DNA of 64,000 nt from Deroplatys truncata (taxonomy: Eukaryota; Arthropoda; Insecta; Mantodea; Mantidae), in NCBI GenBank assembly GCA_030765065.1, contig CM060980.1, positions 59,318,364 through 59,382,363 of the forward strand. The letters run 5' to 3'. The notes below the pieces were generated by a model, which had not been told where the DNA came from, ran no database searches, and saw only the letters and a list, made by a program, of their open reading frames with translations. Shown piece by piece: positions 24,631 through 37,330 of the stretch (the stretch's first letter is position 1; the number at the start of each line of letters is the position of its first letter). Made by a program: the position numbers and the translations under genes.

Positions 24631-25602
24631 TGAAACGAAGTAAAAAAGGAACTTAAAAATAAAAAATAGACACCAATTGTGCTACAAATTTAAATTTGGT
24701 GAACTAATTAATCTTTTAGATGCACACCTATGGTAAACCTTTCAAAATATTTATTAGTTGATGTCCTAAGCTTAAAAATGGTATTAAAAATCCAAATTCA
24801 CATATTTCTTGCATAAAAGAAATATCATCTGTGGTTTATAACATCCTATCTTACTGTCTTAACTTTGAGCGCTAAAATATTATTTTAAACAATTATTTGG
24901 TTTTAATTTGATATCACAGAAAACGAAATTTATTGCTCACTTCTGAAATGATTTTAATAAATATTATGCAAAAGAGGACAGAACAAATGTGAGATACAAA
25001 ATAAAAGCATTAAGACCTGTATAGATAAAGCATTTAAACCTAAGTAGGTAACGGAATAGTGCATGCATAATTAAAGGTTTGCTAGTTAGGAAATAAATTT
25101 AGCTAAAACCTTTATGGCGTAATATTTTTATAGATAACTTTTAATTTGTTGTTATTATAATTACCAAATGTCTACCCAAATCCCGCTTTATGTGGTTTTA
25201 GAGAATCTGAAAATATGATAAATCGTTCGTCATGTAGTAATCACATTTAATGTTGGTGCTGCTTATGGGTATTATACATCGAGTCGCCATCTAAGTGTCA
25301 TACTTACTTGATACAAAAATTCCGTGTGCTGTTATATTTACTTCTGATCTACACTTAAAACGACAGACAATTTGGAATAAGGTGCAATAAATCCAATAAT
25401 CTTTTTATTTCTATCGTAATAGAGAGATCACACATGTATTTGGCAGTGATGACAGAGGTAAAATAGTGTTCTACGCCATTGGATGAATCTTTGTTGCACT
25501 AAATACATTCTCTTTAGCATTGGAAAATTTATTGTTTTACACATAAAAGTTTTTCATATCTGGAATAAAGTCATAATACATATTTAATGTGCAGTACATG
25601 CA
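24631..25602. other. Unannotated A+T-rich DNA
   Basis: No recognisable feature. Confidence 0.35.
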
Positions 25603-25815
25603 GGGCGATGGAATTTTTCGGGCGTGAAAATCCTTAGCATGGCTTCCTTCAGAAGGGAAGTAAATCCGGTGGTCCCATGTCGTAGATAAACGTCACGTAA
25701 AAGAACCTCAAGCCTGATAAAGAGGCCTCGGAGCAAAATTTTGGTCTTTCACGACCAATATAGAATGGGACGCTAAGGATCACAACAGTTAAAAAGCGTC
25801 CATAAATAAAACTCA
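25603..25815 (+). repeat. SINE (family 2), 5'-truncated
   Basis: The copy starts at gggcgatgg, just downstream of where the tRNA-like head ends in the complete copy at 46336. It then matches that copy through ggtggtcccatgtcgtag, ctcaagcctgataaagagg, tctttcacgaccaata and gcgtccataaataaaactca. Loss of the head fits incomplete reverse transcription. Confidence 0.9.
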
Positions 25816-25849
25816 ATTTAATTTTTAATTTATAGTATTTCTAATAAAA

Positions 25850-26858
25850 CAATTTGATGTTTACATTCACATAACTCTTACTATCCTTTATTTTGATATA
25901 GTTTCTACAAACTGTTCTTACGAAAGCTTAGTTTTCTATACTGTTCAAGTTAATTGACATAAATCTTTGCAGAAATACGACAAAAATGACAGTGTTGAAA
26001 AATATAAAGCAACAAGAATGTATAACCTCGGAAATGGCTAATGCCACAAAAAGCTCTTTTTTGTGCAGAATGTTTTTGTCTAGCTGCTATGTGTACCAGT
26101 TATGCAAAGTTATGTAAAACTCCTTCCCTTATGAAAAGGAACTCGGAGGTTGTTCCCAGAAAAGCCAAGAAATACATTTCATTTGTGATGTAAGTATTTT
26201 AAACCTATGTATTTTAATAAAAATCTTAGAGCCATTTTAGAGAAAATAAAAAAGGTCCAAAAAGTTTTACATGTAAAGAGTAGTTTGGGGTGGGGATTTC
26301 CTTGAAAATCTTCGTGTCACATCTTTGAAAGACGCAGAACTTTAATACTAAGTTTTGGTGTTCATTCGACATTTCACTTTTTAGTTATGTCGTTGGCACT
26401 CACAATCACACACACACACATTTTATATTTTTAAGTCTCAATGGGCAGGCAGTAACGTCTGTGGCCCGCATTCGGGGGGTCCCGGGTTCAAACCTCCGGA
26501 GCTGACCAATCTAACCGATGTTTTTTCCGCGATTTTCCTCGGTTGCTAGGCGAATCTAAGATAATGTGATCCGCAAATTTTCCTACCATGCCTTTCATCA
26601 CTATATTTCACTGTTTTCTTCTTCACCACCATATCAGGCATTGGAAGATCACCCACCCTGAATATGCTGTGATCCAAAGTTTGCTTGCTCCTCGACAGTT
26701 TACGACACAAGACACTAGCTTGTAATTCTCCGGGTGTAAGTCAGGGTAAGAGGAGGGTAATCCATTAAAGAAGAAGAAGAAGTTTCAGTGGACCTGTAAA
26801 TGTATACTCTAGCTGAAATCTTAACATCGAATTTATTGGGTGGAAAAAAGTGCTTGTG
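25850..26858 (-). repeat. W-rep copy I, reverse, diverged, split by a SINE
   Basis: It starts aatttgatgtttacattc and follows reversed W-rep order to the (CA)n tract at 26402-26422. It is interrupted at 26441-26782 and ends with tcgaatttattgggtgg. Many substitutions make it one of the older copies. Confidence 0.8.
26441..26782 (+). repeat. tRNA-derived SINE with (AAG)n tail, nested in W-rep I
   Basis: The head runs atgggcaggcagtaacg to a B-box GGGTTCAAACC near 26482. A body of about 270 bases ends in a short (AAG)n tail at 26769-26782. A fragment at 33027 starts with the same atgggcaggcag. Confidence 0.75.
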
Positions 26859-27022
26859 CCACATACTACAGACAAGTGGAAACAATGTGCCTTAATATCT
26901 CAATACCTATTAACAGAAGGTTACAGCTATTGTGCCAAAGCTCAGGGTCTAGAGTATGACTCATTCTCTTTGTTAATTTACTTTGTAATTTCAATTTTAA
27001 AACTTTTCAATTCTATACATTT

Positions 27023-27870
27023 TTACTTCCTCTATTACATACATAGTGGCTAGAGAAGGTATTACAACATTCCACCCATAAATTCGATATCGAAACGTCA
27101 CCGGAAATAAATGCTTTAAGGCCCCCTAAATCCAAAAAAAACATTTTTTTTAAAAAAGTCCTTGTTGTGTGTGAGTGTGAACAGCATAACTAAAAAGGCA
27201 AAAGTTGGATAAATAACAAACTTGGTATTTAGGTTTAACACCTTCCGAAAATGCATCACAAAGTTTTCAAGAAAATCGCACCACCCCAAATCACGCTTTA
27301 TATTGAATATTTTTCTAAATTTTTGACTTTCCAAAAATGGCTTTAATGATTCTGATTAAAATACCATATATGAAAAATATTTACATGAAAAATAAAATGT
27401 ACATCTCGAATTGTATGGAAATATCCTGTGAAGTCCTCTTTATTTGGAAGGAATTTTGTACAATCTTGTATAACTGGTAAATTAAGTGATAGATGAAAAT
27501 CTACTACACAAATAGTGTAGATCTCTTTAAAACATACAATTTGTTTCAATAACCTTTTTGTAGCGACAGCCATTTTCGAGATATCCGATATTAATAGTTC
27601 GATTTGTTCAACTTTATCATGCTTATCAAGTCCCTCGATTTTCATTGTCACTCGCGATTGCATGGAAAGAGTATGGAATTTTAAGGCTAGCGTATAGTGT
27701 CCAGTTTTTAAAACATTTGACTATCGCTGTTCCCTTTGTATCTATAACGAAATGTGTAATCTAGCTGTTTCCGAAAATGTTTATCTCGTTTAAAATGGAG
27801 TAGATAGGAAACTATACTTTTGTAAGAATAATTTTATATCCACTAATAAGCGATAGAAATGTGCAAACAA
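27023..27870 (+). repeat. W-rep copy J, diverged
   Basis: It starts tttacttcctctattac and follows W-rep order through cacccataaattcgatatcg, gaacagcataac, caaacttggtatttagg and gataactggtaaatt. The (GT)n tract is short. It ends near gcgatagaaatgtg and lacks the exact ACACATCAGA end. Confidence 0.85.
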
Positions 27871-27913
27871 ACTTGGAGTGGTTCCTCTATCTCCTATGAT
27901 GAGCTAGTGGAAT

Positions 27914-28027
27914 ATAATAATAATAATAATAATAATAACAATAATAATAATGGAAAGGTTCAACACACGGCTTGTGTGAAAGAACAATTAATTCCAATAA
28001 TAATAATAATAATAATAATAGTAATAA
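27914..28027. repeat. Two (AAT)n microsatellite tracts
   Basis: AAT units at 27914-27951 and 27995-28020. The polyasparagine and polyisoleucine or polytyrosine frames seen here are artefacts of the repeat. Confidence 0.93.
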
Positions 28028-29835
28028 TGCATAACATATCTGACGAAAGAAAGGTGTTTTTGGAGAGGGATGTTTCTTGTTGTGAGTATAATTAAGTATA
28101 CCGTGTTAGAGCAAGAACGAAGTAATGAGTAACTTAAGTTGTAGTGCAGAGTATGGAGAAACCGGGAGAAGCTTCGCGCACTGTGTACTTCTTCGTGTGC
28201 GTACAATCCGTATGTTTTCCGACCCATAAGGCAATTACGTTATACCAGTTACGCATGCGCAGAAGCTCCTTAAAAACCTGCTCAAATGAAGATGAGCTAG
28301 CGATTGTGTTGCCTCGTCCCATCGAGTTTAGAGAAGAGCACCGTAGATTTAAATGCCGTATATTTAAATTACTGCATATCGAACATTCCATTTCAAATCG
28401 TCCGAATTAGAAGGAAAATCGAATTTGCATGTTTTAAACGAAACGAAACTTTTTGTATTTGTAGACAAACCCTATACAATGCTTTATGCAAACCCTTAAA
28501 ATTTAGAACATCATAGTTTTGCAATTAAAATTACTGAAATTGATCGTATCTTCCTAAACTTTTCAGTTTCAAGCTGTTATATCAAGCTGGCAAGCTGTAA
28601 TTATTCAAATCTAGGTTTATTTTGATACCTTAAACTTTAATTACATACTGATAAGTAAACATGTCCTCCTTATTTTTATTTAAGTGAAAAATTGCTAATG
28701 TTTGTTCAAGTGTAGGCGGTTACGGATTAAGAAAAATAATTTCATTCTATGTGGTAAGATTCCGTAATTTAAAAACAAGCAAACATATATTTTATTGTAA
28801 ATGGTTAATAATGTTTCGTCTAAAATAATTAAAGAAGTAAATTACTTTATGCGCTCATGGTAGCTCTCGCACATTTGTTTTGAACTGAAGGCCAAGAAAG
28901 CTGCTGTGCATAGTTAAACAATGAGAATGCCTACTAAGCAGTATGCAGTTCTGATTATTTCTTCACAGATTCACGGAGCGCTTGGTGATCATCGTGCTTT
29001 ATTAACTTTTTGTGCTTTAACTACGAACACCCAAACATAGCCACTTTACCAACATTTCCGACTTCTCTTAATGACACTCTGGATTATTCTCGATCTAATA
29101 GTTTAGTTTTATAAAAATTCGGAAGCGCTTAAAATAAGTAAAAGCTGTATATAGATTTTGTGAATATTACAAAAATAATTAGCACATGCTGGAATAAAAT
29201 GCGGACTTTTATCTATAAAATGAGATTTGGTACAATATTCTGAAACAAAAGGCTCCGGAGCTATGTGCACTTAAAATGTGACAAAATTAATTAATACGAT
29301 ATATTTATCGTTCAATAACGTGATAACCGCTGGGTTTTAGATATTAATATTTGAAAAATATGCTCCTCTTAGCACCCACCCATTATTAATAAGAAAAATT
29401 ACAATGCAAACAAAAAATGCCAGGTTTTTTACCGTTCGATTCCTCATGGAATGCCCCAGACACATTACGTTTAATAACATTCAAAGAAAAAATAACTGAT
29501 AAATCCACAAGGTGTCAAAAGTTAGGGTTTACACGTGTTCTTGTACAGCAGCCACCACTGATTATGCCAGCAACAAACAAAACAGTTACACATTAGTTAC
29601 AATGGTATGCATCATATTAGCCTGAACCCGTCTTAATATCCACTATGAATGTATCATATTAACGCTTTTACTAATGCTATAGTAAATGAATTCTAAGTTT
29701 AGAGTTCTGCAAAACAAAAACAAAAAAACAAAACAAAAAAATTTCTTAAATGAAATTTAGTATTTTGGTTGCATGCAATTTAACTTGTTTTATATGAAGT
29801 GACATAATTACATTAGGAGTAGGACTAACTAGACC
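28028..29835. other. Unannotated DNA
   Basis: 28140-28330 is less A+T-rich than its surroundings and holds overlapping 80-90 codon open frames on both strands, without a recognisable domain. An A-rich run (aaaacaaaaacaaaaaaac) lies at 29711-29741. No other feature seen. Confidence 0.35.
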
Positions 29836-30257
29836 TACAAGATCTTTTGTGCCTAAATCCCTGACGGGGTGAGGTGATAGGAGACAGAGGGCGGTCGGAC
29901 CAGAAGGCAGGGCAGAGGGCAGGGTGCCTACCATTTTACAGATTAAAACTCCGTGAATGGCAGCTGGTGAAACCGGCTCCTGTCCCCACTGCAGGTTTGA
30001 AGCACCTATTCCACTGAGGTTGGGGGAGGGTGGGGTCCGGGTTTCGGAGACAGCTTCCATTACGGGGACAAAGGGTTATATACAGCATCCTTTCCACCTG
30101 CCATGCAACGCCGAGACTCCCACCGCCACTTGGAACCCTGAAACAGACCAAGCAGATGAAAGGTGATGTGAAATGAGAATGGAGGTGAAATGGAGGGACA
30201 GGAAATTCGGGGGAAGTAATGAACCTTCCCAGCATTCGCCTAGCCGGGGAAACCTCC
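29836..30257 (-). repeat. Compound SINE body (family 4 type), reverse
   Basis: Shares gcatcctttc, an accgcc-containing block, gacaggaaattcggggg and ccagcattcgcc with the window-start SINE. The tRNA-like promoter end is missing because the W-rep copy K abuts it at 30258. G+C-rich relative to its neighbours. Confidence 0.6.
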
Positions 30258-31126
30258 GAAAAAATCTGATGTGTTACACTCAAATGACTTTCTCTACTCT
30301 TATACAAACTATTTTTACAAACGCTTATTCTCCATATGCTTCATGTTAATCGAGATATCGAGATGTTAATCTTATTGCTAATGTTCTTGTAGATGCAAGG
30401 GGAATTGGTAGGATTTAAGCGATAGTCAAATGTTTTAAGAGCTGGTTGCGATGTGGAGCATTCCATTCTCTTTGCATTAACAGGACAAAAAATGAATAAC
30501 GAATTCCCATTTGAGAAAAAGTCTAAGTATTGGAAAGTTTAAGGGAATAACAAGCAATATCTCGAAAATGGTTCACTCAACAACAAAAGATGTATATGAC
30601 ATAAATTGTGTATTTTAACGGGATATACATTTGTTGTGTAGTAAAATTTTGTCTATCTCTTATGGTTTACCAATTATGCAAAAGTCGTTCACAATGAAGA
30701 ATATTTTTGGAGACATTCCCAGAAAATTCGAGATATCCAATTCATTTGCCATAAAAATGTTTTAAACTTATGGTATTTTATTCAAAATCGTTAGAGCCAT
30801 TTTTGGGATAGTTAAAGTTTTCGAAAAATGTTCCATGTAAAGGGTAATCTGGGATGGAGGGATTTTCTTGAAAACCTTCGTGTCGCATCTCTGGAAGATA
30901 CTGAACCTAAATACCAAGTTTGGTGTTTATCCGACTGTTCGTTTCTGAGTTATGTTGTTCGCAGACACACAGACACACACACAGACACACACAAGGACAT
31001 CTTTCCAAAAATGTTTTTTTTTGGATTCAGGGATCCTCAAAACATATATTTACGTAAATCTTGGTATCAAATTTTTGGGTGGAATACAATATTTCCCCTA
31101 CTTACTATACGTAGTAGAGAAAGTAA
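30258..31126 (-). repeat. W-rep copy K, near full length, reverse
   Basis: It begins aaaaaatctgatgtgttaca and ends agtagagaaagtaaaaata. Very similar to copies A, C and N. It inserted directly into or next to the compound SINE at 29836. A run of about five A/T lies outside both ends. Confidence 0.93.
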
Positions 31127-31136
31127 AAATACATGA

Positions 31137-31225
31137 ATCAGGAATGTTGACCCCAGGAATCGAACCCACGACCTCCCGAATGCGAGCCACACATTTCCGC
31201 ATGATCCAGTTCGCTCAGTTAATTG
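31137..31225 (-). repeat. tRNA-like SINE head, reverse
   Basis: The complement of a B-box (GGTTCGATTCC) lies at 31154-31168 and an A-box-like stretch near 31195-31215. No tRNA cloverleaf with matched acceptor stem is apparent and no body is assignable. Confidence 0.5.
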
Positions 31226-31447
31226 CATTGGAATCAATAAGTGTATCTCCTACGAAATACACATTTCTAAACAATTTTTACTTTCTCTGCCGTCTCCCTA
31301 TAGTGGGAGATGAAGTATTGTAATCCACCCCCTAAAAGATAGACTATGCGATTTCACCGGAGATACATGTTTTGAAGTTCCCTGAATCCATAAATGCATT
31401 TTAGACACAGCTCCATATATGTGTGTGTGTAGTCTGTATGCGAACAG

Positions 31448-31631
31448 TCGTCGTCGGCGTCTTCAGTCAGGGATTAGGCCTGTTCCGACCTCAAAAGATT
31501 GCTGCAACCACCTTGATTTCGGAGCCCTATACTTCCTTTGCCTGTCGCTGTATTATACACATAAGACGTGTATGGCCATGTTGCTTTCAGGTCGTCTCTC
31601 TAAGTGACTTTTCCATTTTATCCTATAATCA
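31448..31631 (-). repeat. SINE-like tail segment nested in W-rep L
   Basis: Starts with a (TCG)n-type simple repeat directly at the W-rep break, which suggests a reverse-oriented SINE tail. It is followed by cagggattaggcctgttcc. The mariner at 31636 landed inside or beside it. Confidence 0.45.
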
Positions 31632-31635
31632 GCTA

Positions 31636-32923
31636 CGAGGGGCACTGTTTATATTTTGAGCCTTGGCCACACTGAATGTTGTAGGTGCCATCTGACGTTT
31701 CCAATGGAAAGTTTGACATGTTTTAACATAATCTACTTCAAGCATTTTGTCAATAGAGTGTCATTTGTTTTGTTTACAGTAACTTGAAAATTGTGTGTCA
31801 ACAAAAATGGAATTAACTCGTGAAAATGTTCGTGCAATGATTTATTACGATTTTCGACGTGGATTATCAAGACAAGAGTGCATCGATCAACTAACTTCCA
31901 CATTTGACGACAAAGCTCCATCCTTTGCCACTGTGAAACGCTGGTACAATGAATTTAATCGTGGCCGCCGTTCGCTCAATGATGAAGTTCCTAAACGTCG
32001 CCCTAAATCAGTTGTATCAGAAAACATTTATGCTGTGCAAAAACTAATAATGAAAGATCGTCATGCGACATATTGTGAGATTGAGGCAACCCTAGGCATT
32101 AGTTCCACCAGCATATATAGAATATTGCATGATTATTTAGCCGTGAAAAAGGTTTGCTCTCGTTGGATCCCACATAATTTGACGCAATGTCAAAAAGATG
32201 CTCGTGTTGATTGATGTACAAAAATGCTCAATAAATACAATGACGGTGCTTCAAAAGACGTGTATAAGAATGTAATAGGTGACGAATCATGGATCTATGC
32301 GTATGAGCTGGAACGTAAACTACAATCGTCTGTATGTGTGTTTCAAGATGAAGCAAATCCAACAAAAGTTGTTGGCACTCGAAACACTTCGAAGCAAATG
32401 GTCGCCTGCTTTTTCAGCAAAACTGGCCATGTGGGCAACAGTGCCTTTAGAGGAACGTAAAACGGTCAACGCCGAATGGTACACAACCATTTGTTTGCCG
32501 GAAGTCTTCGGTAAAGTAAGGAAAACCAACAAGAACCGTAGGATCGTTCTTCATCAAGATAATCCGAGCGCACACACATCTCGTCTAACAACAGAGTATT
32601 TGGAGGCTCAAAAAATCGAATTGATGGGTCATCAGCCATACAGTACTGATTTGGCACCCAATGACTTCTTTTTGTTCCCGAACATCAAGAATAAATTGCG
32701 TGGACAATGATTTTCGTTGGCAGAAGAAACCGTTGATGCCTTCAAAAATCATGTTTTATAGGTGTCTCAAGAAGACTGGAATAAATGGTTTGACAAATGG
32801 TTGAAACGGACGCAAAAGTATATTGATCATAAAGGAGAATATTTTGAAATACGATAAAGCAGTTTTCAATCAGAAATTACTTCGTTTTAATTATTAGGCT
32901 CAAAATATAGATAGTGCCCCTCG
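31636..32923 (+). mobile_element. mariner transposon, complete ends, TA duplication
   Basis: The terminal inverted repeats read CGAGGGGCACTGTTTATATT and CGAGGGGCACTATCTATATT, both continuing TTGAGCC, for about 28 bp with two mismatches. TA flanks both ends (31634-31635 and 32924-32925), the target expected for Tc1/mariner. The length of 1288 bp is normal for a full mariner. It sits inside an insertion that itself splits W-rep copy L, so it is younger than both. Confidence 0.96.
31807..32857 (+). pseudogene. mariner transposase, inactivated by stops and one frameshift
   Basis: This would be a mariner (DD34D) transposase of about 350 residues that cuts the element out and reinserts it at TA. 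The start ATG at 31807 opens MELTRENVRAMIYYDFRRG, the paired-type helix-turn-helix region, followed by the mariner motif WIPHNLT near 32164-32184. The catalytic residues are all present: GDESW (first Asp, near 32281), LHQDN (second Asp, about 32561) and DLAPND, whose last Asp lies 34 residues after the second. Damage: TGA at 32212-32214, a one-base gain near 32432-32437 (the frame shifts after KTGHV), TGA at 32708-32710 after LRGQ, and TAG at 32759-32761. The normal stop is TAA at 32855-32857. Confidence 0.95.
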
Positions 32924-32925
32924 TA

Positions 32926-33026
32926 TGCTTTCATTTATTCAAAAATATCCACATCCTCATTTTCAAATCCCTTCTTATGTCCGGCTATTTATTTGAGGCT
33001 TATGAGTAAGGTGATTTTTACATGGG
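32926..33026. other. Remainder of the composite insertion
   Basis: About 100 bases between the mariner and the tRNA-like head. No match recognised. Confidence 0.3.
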
Positions 33027-33098
33027 CAGGCAGCCCACCGCACAACTTCCTCTCTGGAGAACCAGGTTTGAATTCCAACCCCTAGACAGGTTGCCTAT
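33027..33098 (+). repeat. tRNA-like SINE head fragment
   Basis: Starts atgggcaggcag like the SINE at 26441 and has a B-box-like GGTTTGAATTCC near 33065. It ends exactly where W-rep L resumes, so the body is missing. Confidence 0.5.
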
Positions 33099-33684
33099 CT
33101 GTGAACAGATTAACTCAAAAAGAATATTCACCTGATAGTTAAGTCAATCATCTTCCAAGGATGCGACACAAAGGTTTTCAAAAATATCTCCCTACCTCAA
33201 ATTATCCTTTAACATGTAAAATGTTCGTTATTTTTAGTTTTCTCAAAAATGACTCTAACAATTTTGATTGAAATACCATATGTTTAAGTTATTTTCATGA
33301 CAAAGAAAACGTATATCTTGAATTTTCTACGAATGGCCCGTGGAGGCCTCTTCAGTTTGAATGACTTGCACAACTGATAAACCCTAATAGGAGGACAAAT
33401 TCTTACTACACAAAACTCCATATTCCGGTAAAGCACACAATTTATTGCAAATATAACTTTTTGTGCGTTAACTATTTCCGAGATATTCTCTGGTATTGGT
33501 ATTTTCTAGCAGTCATGGAAATACTACTATGGAATTTCAAAACCATCATATAGCGACCCGCTTTTTAAAAGTGTAAATATCTCGATTAAAAAGAAGTAAA
33601 TAGATGAATAAACTTTTGTAAAGATAGTTTGTGGAAGAGTGAGCAGAGAAAGTCATACGAATGTAACAGGTCAGATATTCTTTT

Positions 33685-34162
33685 ACAACAACTAGCAAAT
33701 ATTAGTATCCATTTTTGGGTGTATCACATATGTCCCGACTTATGATACGATGAAACTTACCTTTTACTTCACTTTTCGTTTGTTTACGTTTGCTTTCGTC
33801 TCTCATGAGAGGAAAATCGAATCCACAACTATTCTTTGAACTTCAAAGGTTTCAGATATTCCCACGACCATTAATGCAGGAAAGGTCAGGATATCATGCA
33901 CGTATATCAACAGGATGGCTACTGTGATTGTCTGAATGTTCCCTGGAAGTCCGGTTCATCTGGTTTTGGAGGAAGTGAAAAGATAATGAGACGGTGCTCC
34001 GTCATGTAGAAAACACATCTATTGTTGGTGTTGCATAAGGAAGCTACTCAGTAGAGGGAGCCGATCTGCTGATTGATACACCCAAGTATTTCTTACAGAA
34101 AATCTTCCTCAATTAAACCTTCGAATACAGTTTTATTAAAACCATCTATTTTAAATTCATGT
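33685..34162. other. Unannotated DNA between W-rep copies
   Basis: No recognisable feature. Confidence 0.35.
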
Positions 34163-35047
34163 TAGAAAATCTGGCGTGTTACATTCAAATGACCTCTACA
34201 CTCTAGCGCCTTTTAGTGATGTACAAATTATTCTTAAGAAAGTTTATTTTCCTATTTACTTCAATTCAATCGAGATAAACCTATATGAAATAGATGCATT
34301 GCACATTTCACTATAAAAAAGGGAATACCAATAGACAAATATTTATAACTGGACGGTATAAACTGGCCTTAAAATTCTATACTCTTTCGTTGACATCGCG
34401 AGAAACTGATGAAAATCGACAGGACTTAAAAAGAATGACAAAAGCATTGAACAATTCGAACCATTAATAACGGACATCTCGGAAATGACTGGTGTCCACA
34501 AAAAAGTTGTTTCAAATAAATTGTGTGTTTTAAAGAGATATTTTTATGCCTCTTATGAGAGATCTTTATGTAGGAAGTTTTCGTCTATCGCTTAACGTTT
34601 AGCATTATACAGGATTATAAAAAATTCCTTCCGAATAAAAAGCTATTCCCAGAAAATATATATTTTATTTTAAGATATATATTTTATTTGTCGTGAATAT
34701 ATCAGCATATAGTATGGTATTTTAATCAAAATCGTTAGAGCCACTTTTTTGAAAATCAAAAATCTCAAAAATTTTCCATGTAAAGGTTAGATTGGGGGGA
34801 TTTTCTTGAAAATCTTGGTGTCGCATCTTTGGAAGGTGCTAAACCTAAATCCAAATTTGATATTTATCCGACTTTTTGTTTTTGAGTTATTCTGCTCAGA
34901 GACACACACACACACGGACCATTTTCTACAAATTCTGTTTTGGATTAAGTGGTCTCAAAACATGTATTTCCGTAAAATCTGGATCGAAATTTTGGCTGGA
35001 ATGCAATACGTTTTCTACTTACTATGCAATTGGTGGTGAAAGTAAAA
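34163..35047 (-). repeat. W-rep copy T, reverse, diverged
   Basis: It begins aaaatctggcgtgttacatt and follows reversed order through ttaatcaaaatcgttagagc, the (CA)n tract at 34903-34915 and aaattttggctggaatgcaa. Older than copies A, C, K and N judging by visible substitutions. Confidence 0.85.
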
Positions 35048-37189
35048 GGGTTATACATGCCAAGTGGTTAAAAAGAAAATCATCGATTCATAGGTTTTGG
35101 ACATTAACGAAATTTTTAAACTTGATAACTTTAGTAAATAAATCAAATGTAACAATATTCCATGGGACAGCACAGAAAAGAAGTAAAATAAATTGACGAT
35201 AAAACAATTAAGTAGGTCTCAAACTTTTCTGTTTAGGTTGTAATATAAATATATGATAGTAAAAATGGAGAATAAACATTTAAAAATATTAAAATAGTAT
35301 ATACAAGCATTAAAATATGTCTGAGAAATAAAATCCATGTAGAAAAAGATATTAAACTCCACAAACAATGAAAACTCGAATGTTAATATATGGGGCAGAC
35401 TAGCGTTTTATAGATAAATGATTTTCCTGTGACGGTCAGATGCAATCTGTCTCCATTGTGTCGTTATGGACCTATTAAAAGTTAAAACATCAGGAAAATA
35501 TTATTTTAAATTTAAGCAAACTCACAGAAAACAATTAAATTTAGTCCTTTGGAAACAAATTAAAGGATCCCGATTTCTATGGAGAATTATAAATTACAAA
35601 CGAATAGGTCAAAGACCGTTGTTAGACCGAGACGCAGATAATATTAAGTATAACGAGAAAAAATACGGTTAAATGGCCCAAAAGGCTCAAACCAAAAAAG
35701 GAAGAAAGATTGTTCAGAAAGCATTTAACTGTTAAACTCCATAACTCTGCTGTGAACTGCTATACTAAAACTACATTTTTCAGTACATAAGCCGTTTTAA
35801 GTAATTTTAACGTGTATTCAGATATCTTACAGAAATTTTTCATCTATTCGCTAGAAATATATAGTTTATCTTAGTTATATTTTGTAGTTGAGTGGATTTA
35901 CATTAATATCAGTTACTTATATAATTCTGCACTATACTGGATCTCATTGTTTTCCATAGAATGAAGTGAATACTGCATACTCCTGTACTACACAACTCAC
36001 TCATGCATCGTTTAACATGGAGGGGAAAGAAAAGGAAAAATTGCTTGTGTGGAGGTAAAGTAATATCACTCTCATCTCTACCAATATTCAGTAATTTCAG
36101 ATGAATGATTTCTGAGATAAACTTAATTGTAATTGAAAGTCTTTCCCTAGTATAAGGGGCAGGTACGTGCCTTACAGGTAAACAAATGGTAACAAATATA
36201 AGTATAGAAATCTACTTCAATGACGAGCCTGGTTCCCGTGCATGATCTACTAATTTCATAAATACGTATAGACTTTTTTATGTCTGGTATCTCTTAAATT
36301 TGAGCACATGAAGCATAGGTATACCAGCCAAGCTTTATCTGTTTTATGGTGGTGGCAGGGTTTCCAAAAGGGAGGGAGAAGGAAGCATACATACACACAT
36401 TGTTGTTAAATGGGTACAGCTCAACGTGTGTCGCTTCTTCATTAATATATTGAGTTATTAGTTATAATTTAATTTTAGTGCATTAAGATATGGTGGTTTT
36501 AAAACAGAAAAATACAAATACAAATGAGGCGTTCTAGCCTGTCAACACCTTCCAGATAACGTAAAACCCATTGTTATGCCCAACTAATTTACTATGGAAT
36601 TCACTACTAATTTACTTGTGTCTTCGTGACACAAGCCTGCAACCGTGCTGCCACTTGCTTGATAAGCACTACCCATGGAAGTAGGTTATCTTATTTATAT
36701 ATGCTTGAACTGTACTATTCAGGTAATTGTGTTCTGTTGTTTCCTCCTCATCTCCATCACCAAATTTTCTGTTTCAATTTAATTTCAACATTCCCTCTAT
36801 ACCTTTTTCATGTGATCATTTGTTTTGAATACTCACTAGATAGCAATCGATTGCATTGTGTTTTGCCGCAAAAAAAACCGATAGAGCACAGTGATTTGAA
36901 TTCCCCAAAAGTGATGTTTACCCAAATCCGTATTTGCAGCGACAGCATGACAGTTTCCACGGCAAAGTAAAGCAAAACAATAACATAAAATATATAACAA
37001 ATAACGCGAACACGCGGAACGTAATACATACAAGTTTGTGTTATGATTTCGACGTCATTTTCCCACGATTTAACAGGGCGCCAAGGGCTACTTACAAAGC
37101 TGTGCCGGTAGCCAATTCAATTACCACAATTATTACAAGCAAATCATCGGTGCAACTTCCCCTTCCCCTCCTCGTCACTTGTATAGCCA
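35048..37189. other. Unannotated A+T-rich DNA
   Basis: Open frames at 35466-35672 and 36626-36970 have no recognisable domain. No repeat or RNA seen. Confidence 0.35.
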
Positions 37190-37330
37190 CCCCCACCGCC
37201 GAAACTGGATGCTGATTCAACCCCAAACATGAGCTCGCTAGTATTTTCAGGGATCGAACTCGGTACCCTCCCCTCTCTCATTACGCCACATGCCAAGCGA
37301 GCGACATAAACACCAAACAAGCGGCGGCTA
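37190..37330 (-). repeat. tRNA-like SINE fragment, reverse
   Basis: On the minus strand there is an A-box-like TGGCATGTGGCG near 37281-37293 and a B-box GTTCGATCCC at 37251-37260. The sequence around it is C-rich and unlike its A+T-rich flanks. Confidence 0.45.

Larger units (their letters stand above)
31276..33684 (+). repeat. W-rep copy L, split by a 1.65-kb composite insertion
   Basis: The left part (31276-31447) runs from ttttactttctctgcc to the GT tract and gaacag. The right part (33099-33684) resumes at ctgtgaacagattaactc and reaches cgaatgtaacaggtcaga. CTGT-GAACAG stands on both sides of the break (with atgc inserted on the left), as expected for a target duplication made by the first inserted element. 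Confidence 0.85.

Noticed and set aside
27859..28227. Polyasparagine and polytyrosine frames
   Set aside because: Produced by (AAT)n microsatellites.
36626..36970. 114-codon open frame as a possible gene
   Set aside because: No recognisable domain, no splice context, A+T-rich composition like the flanks.
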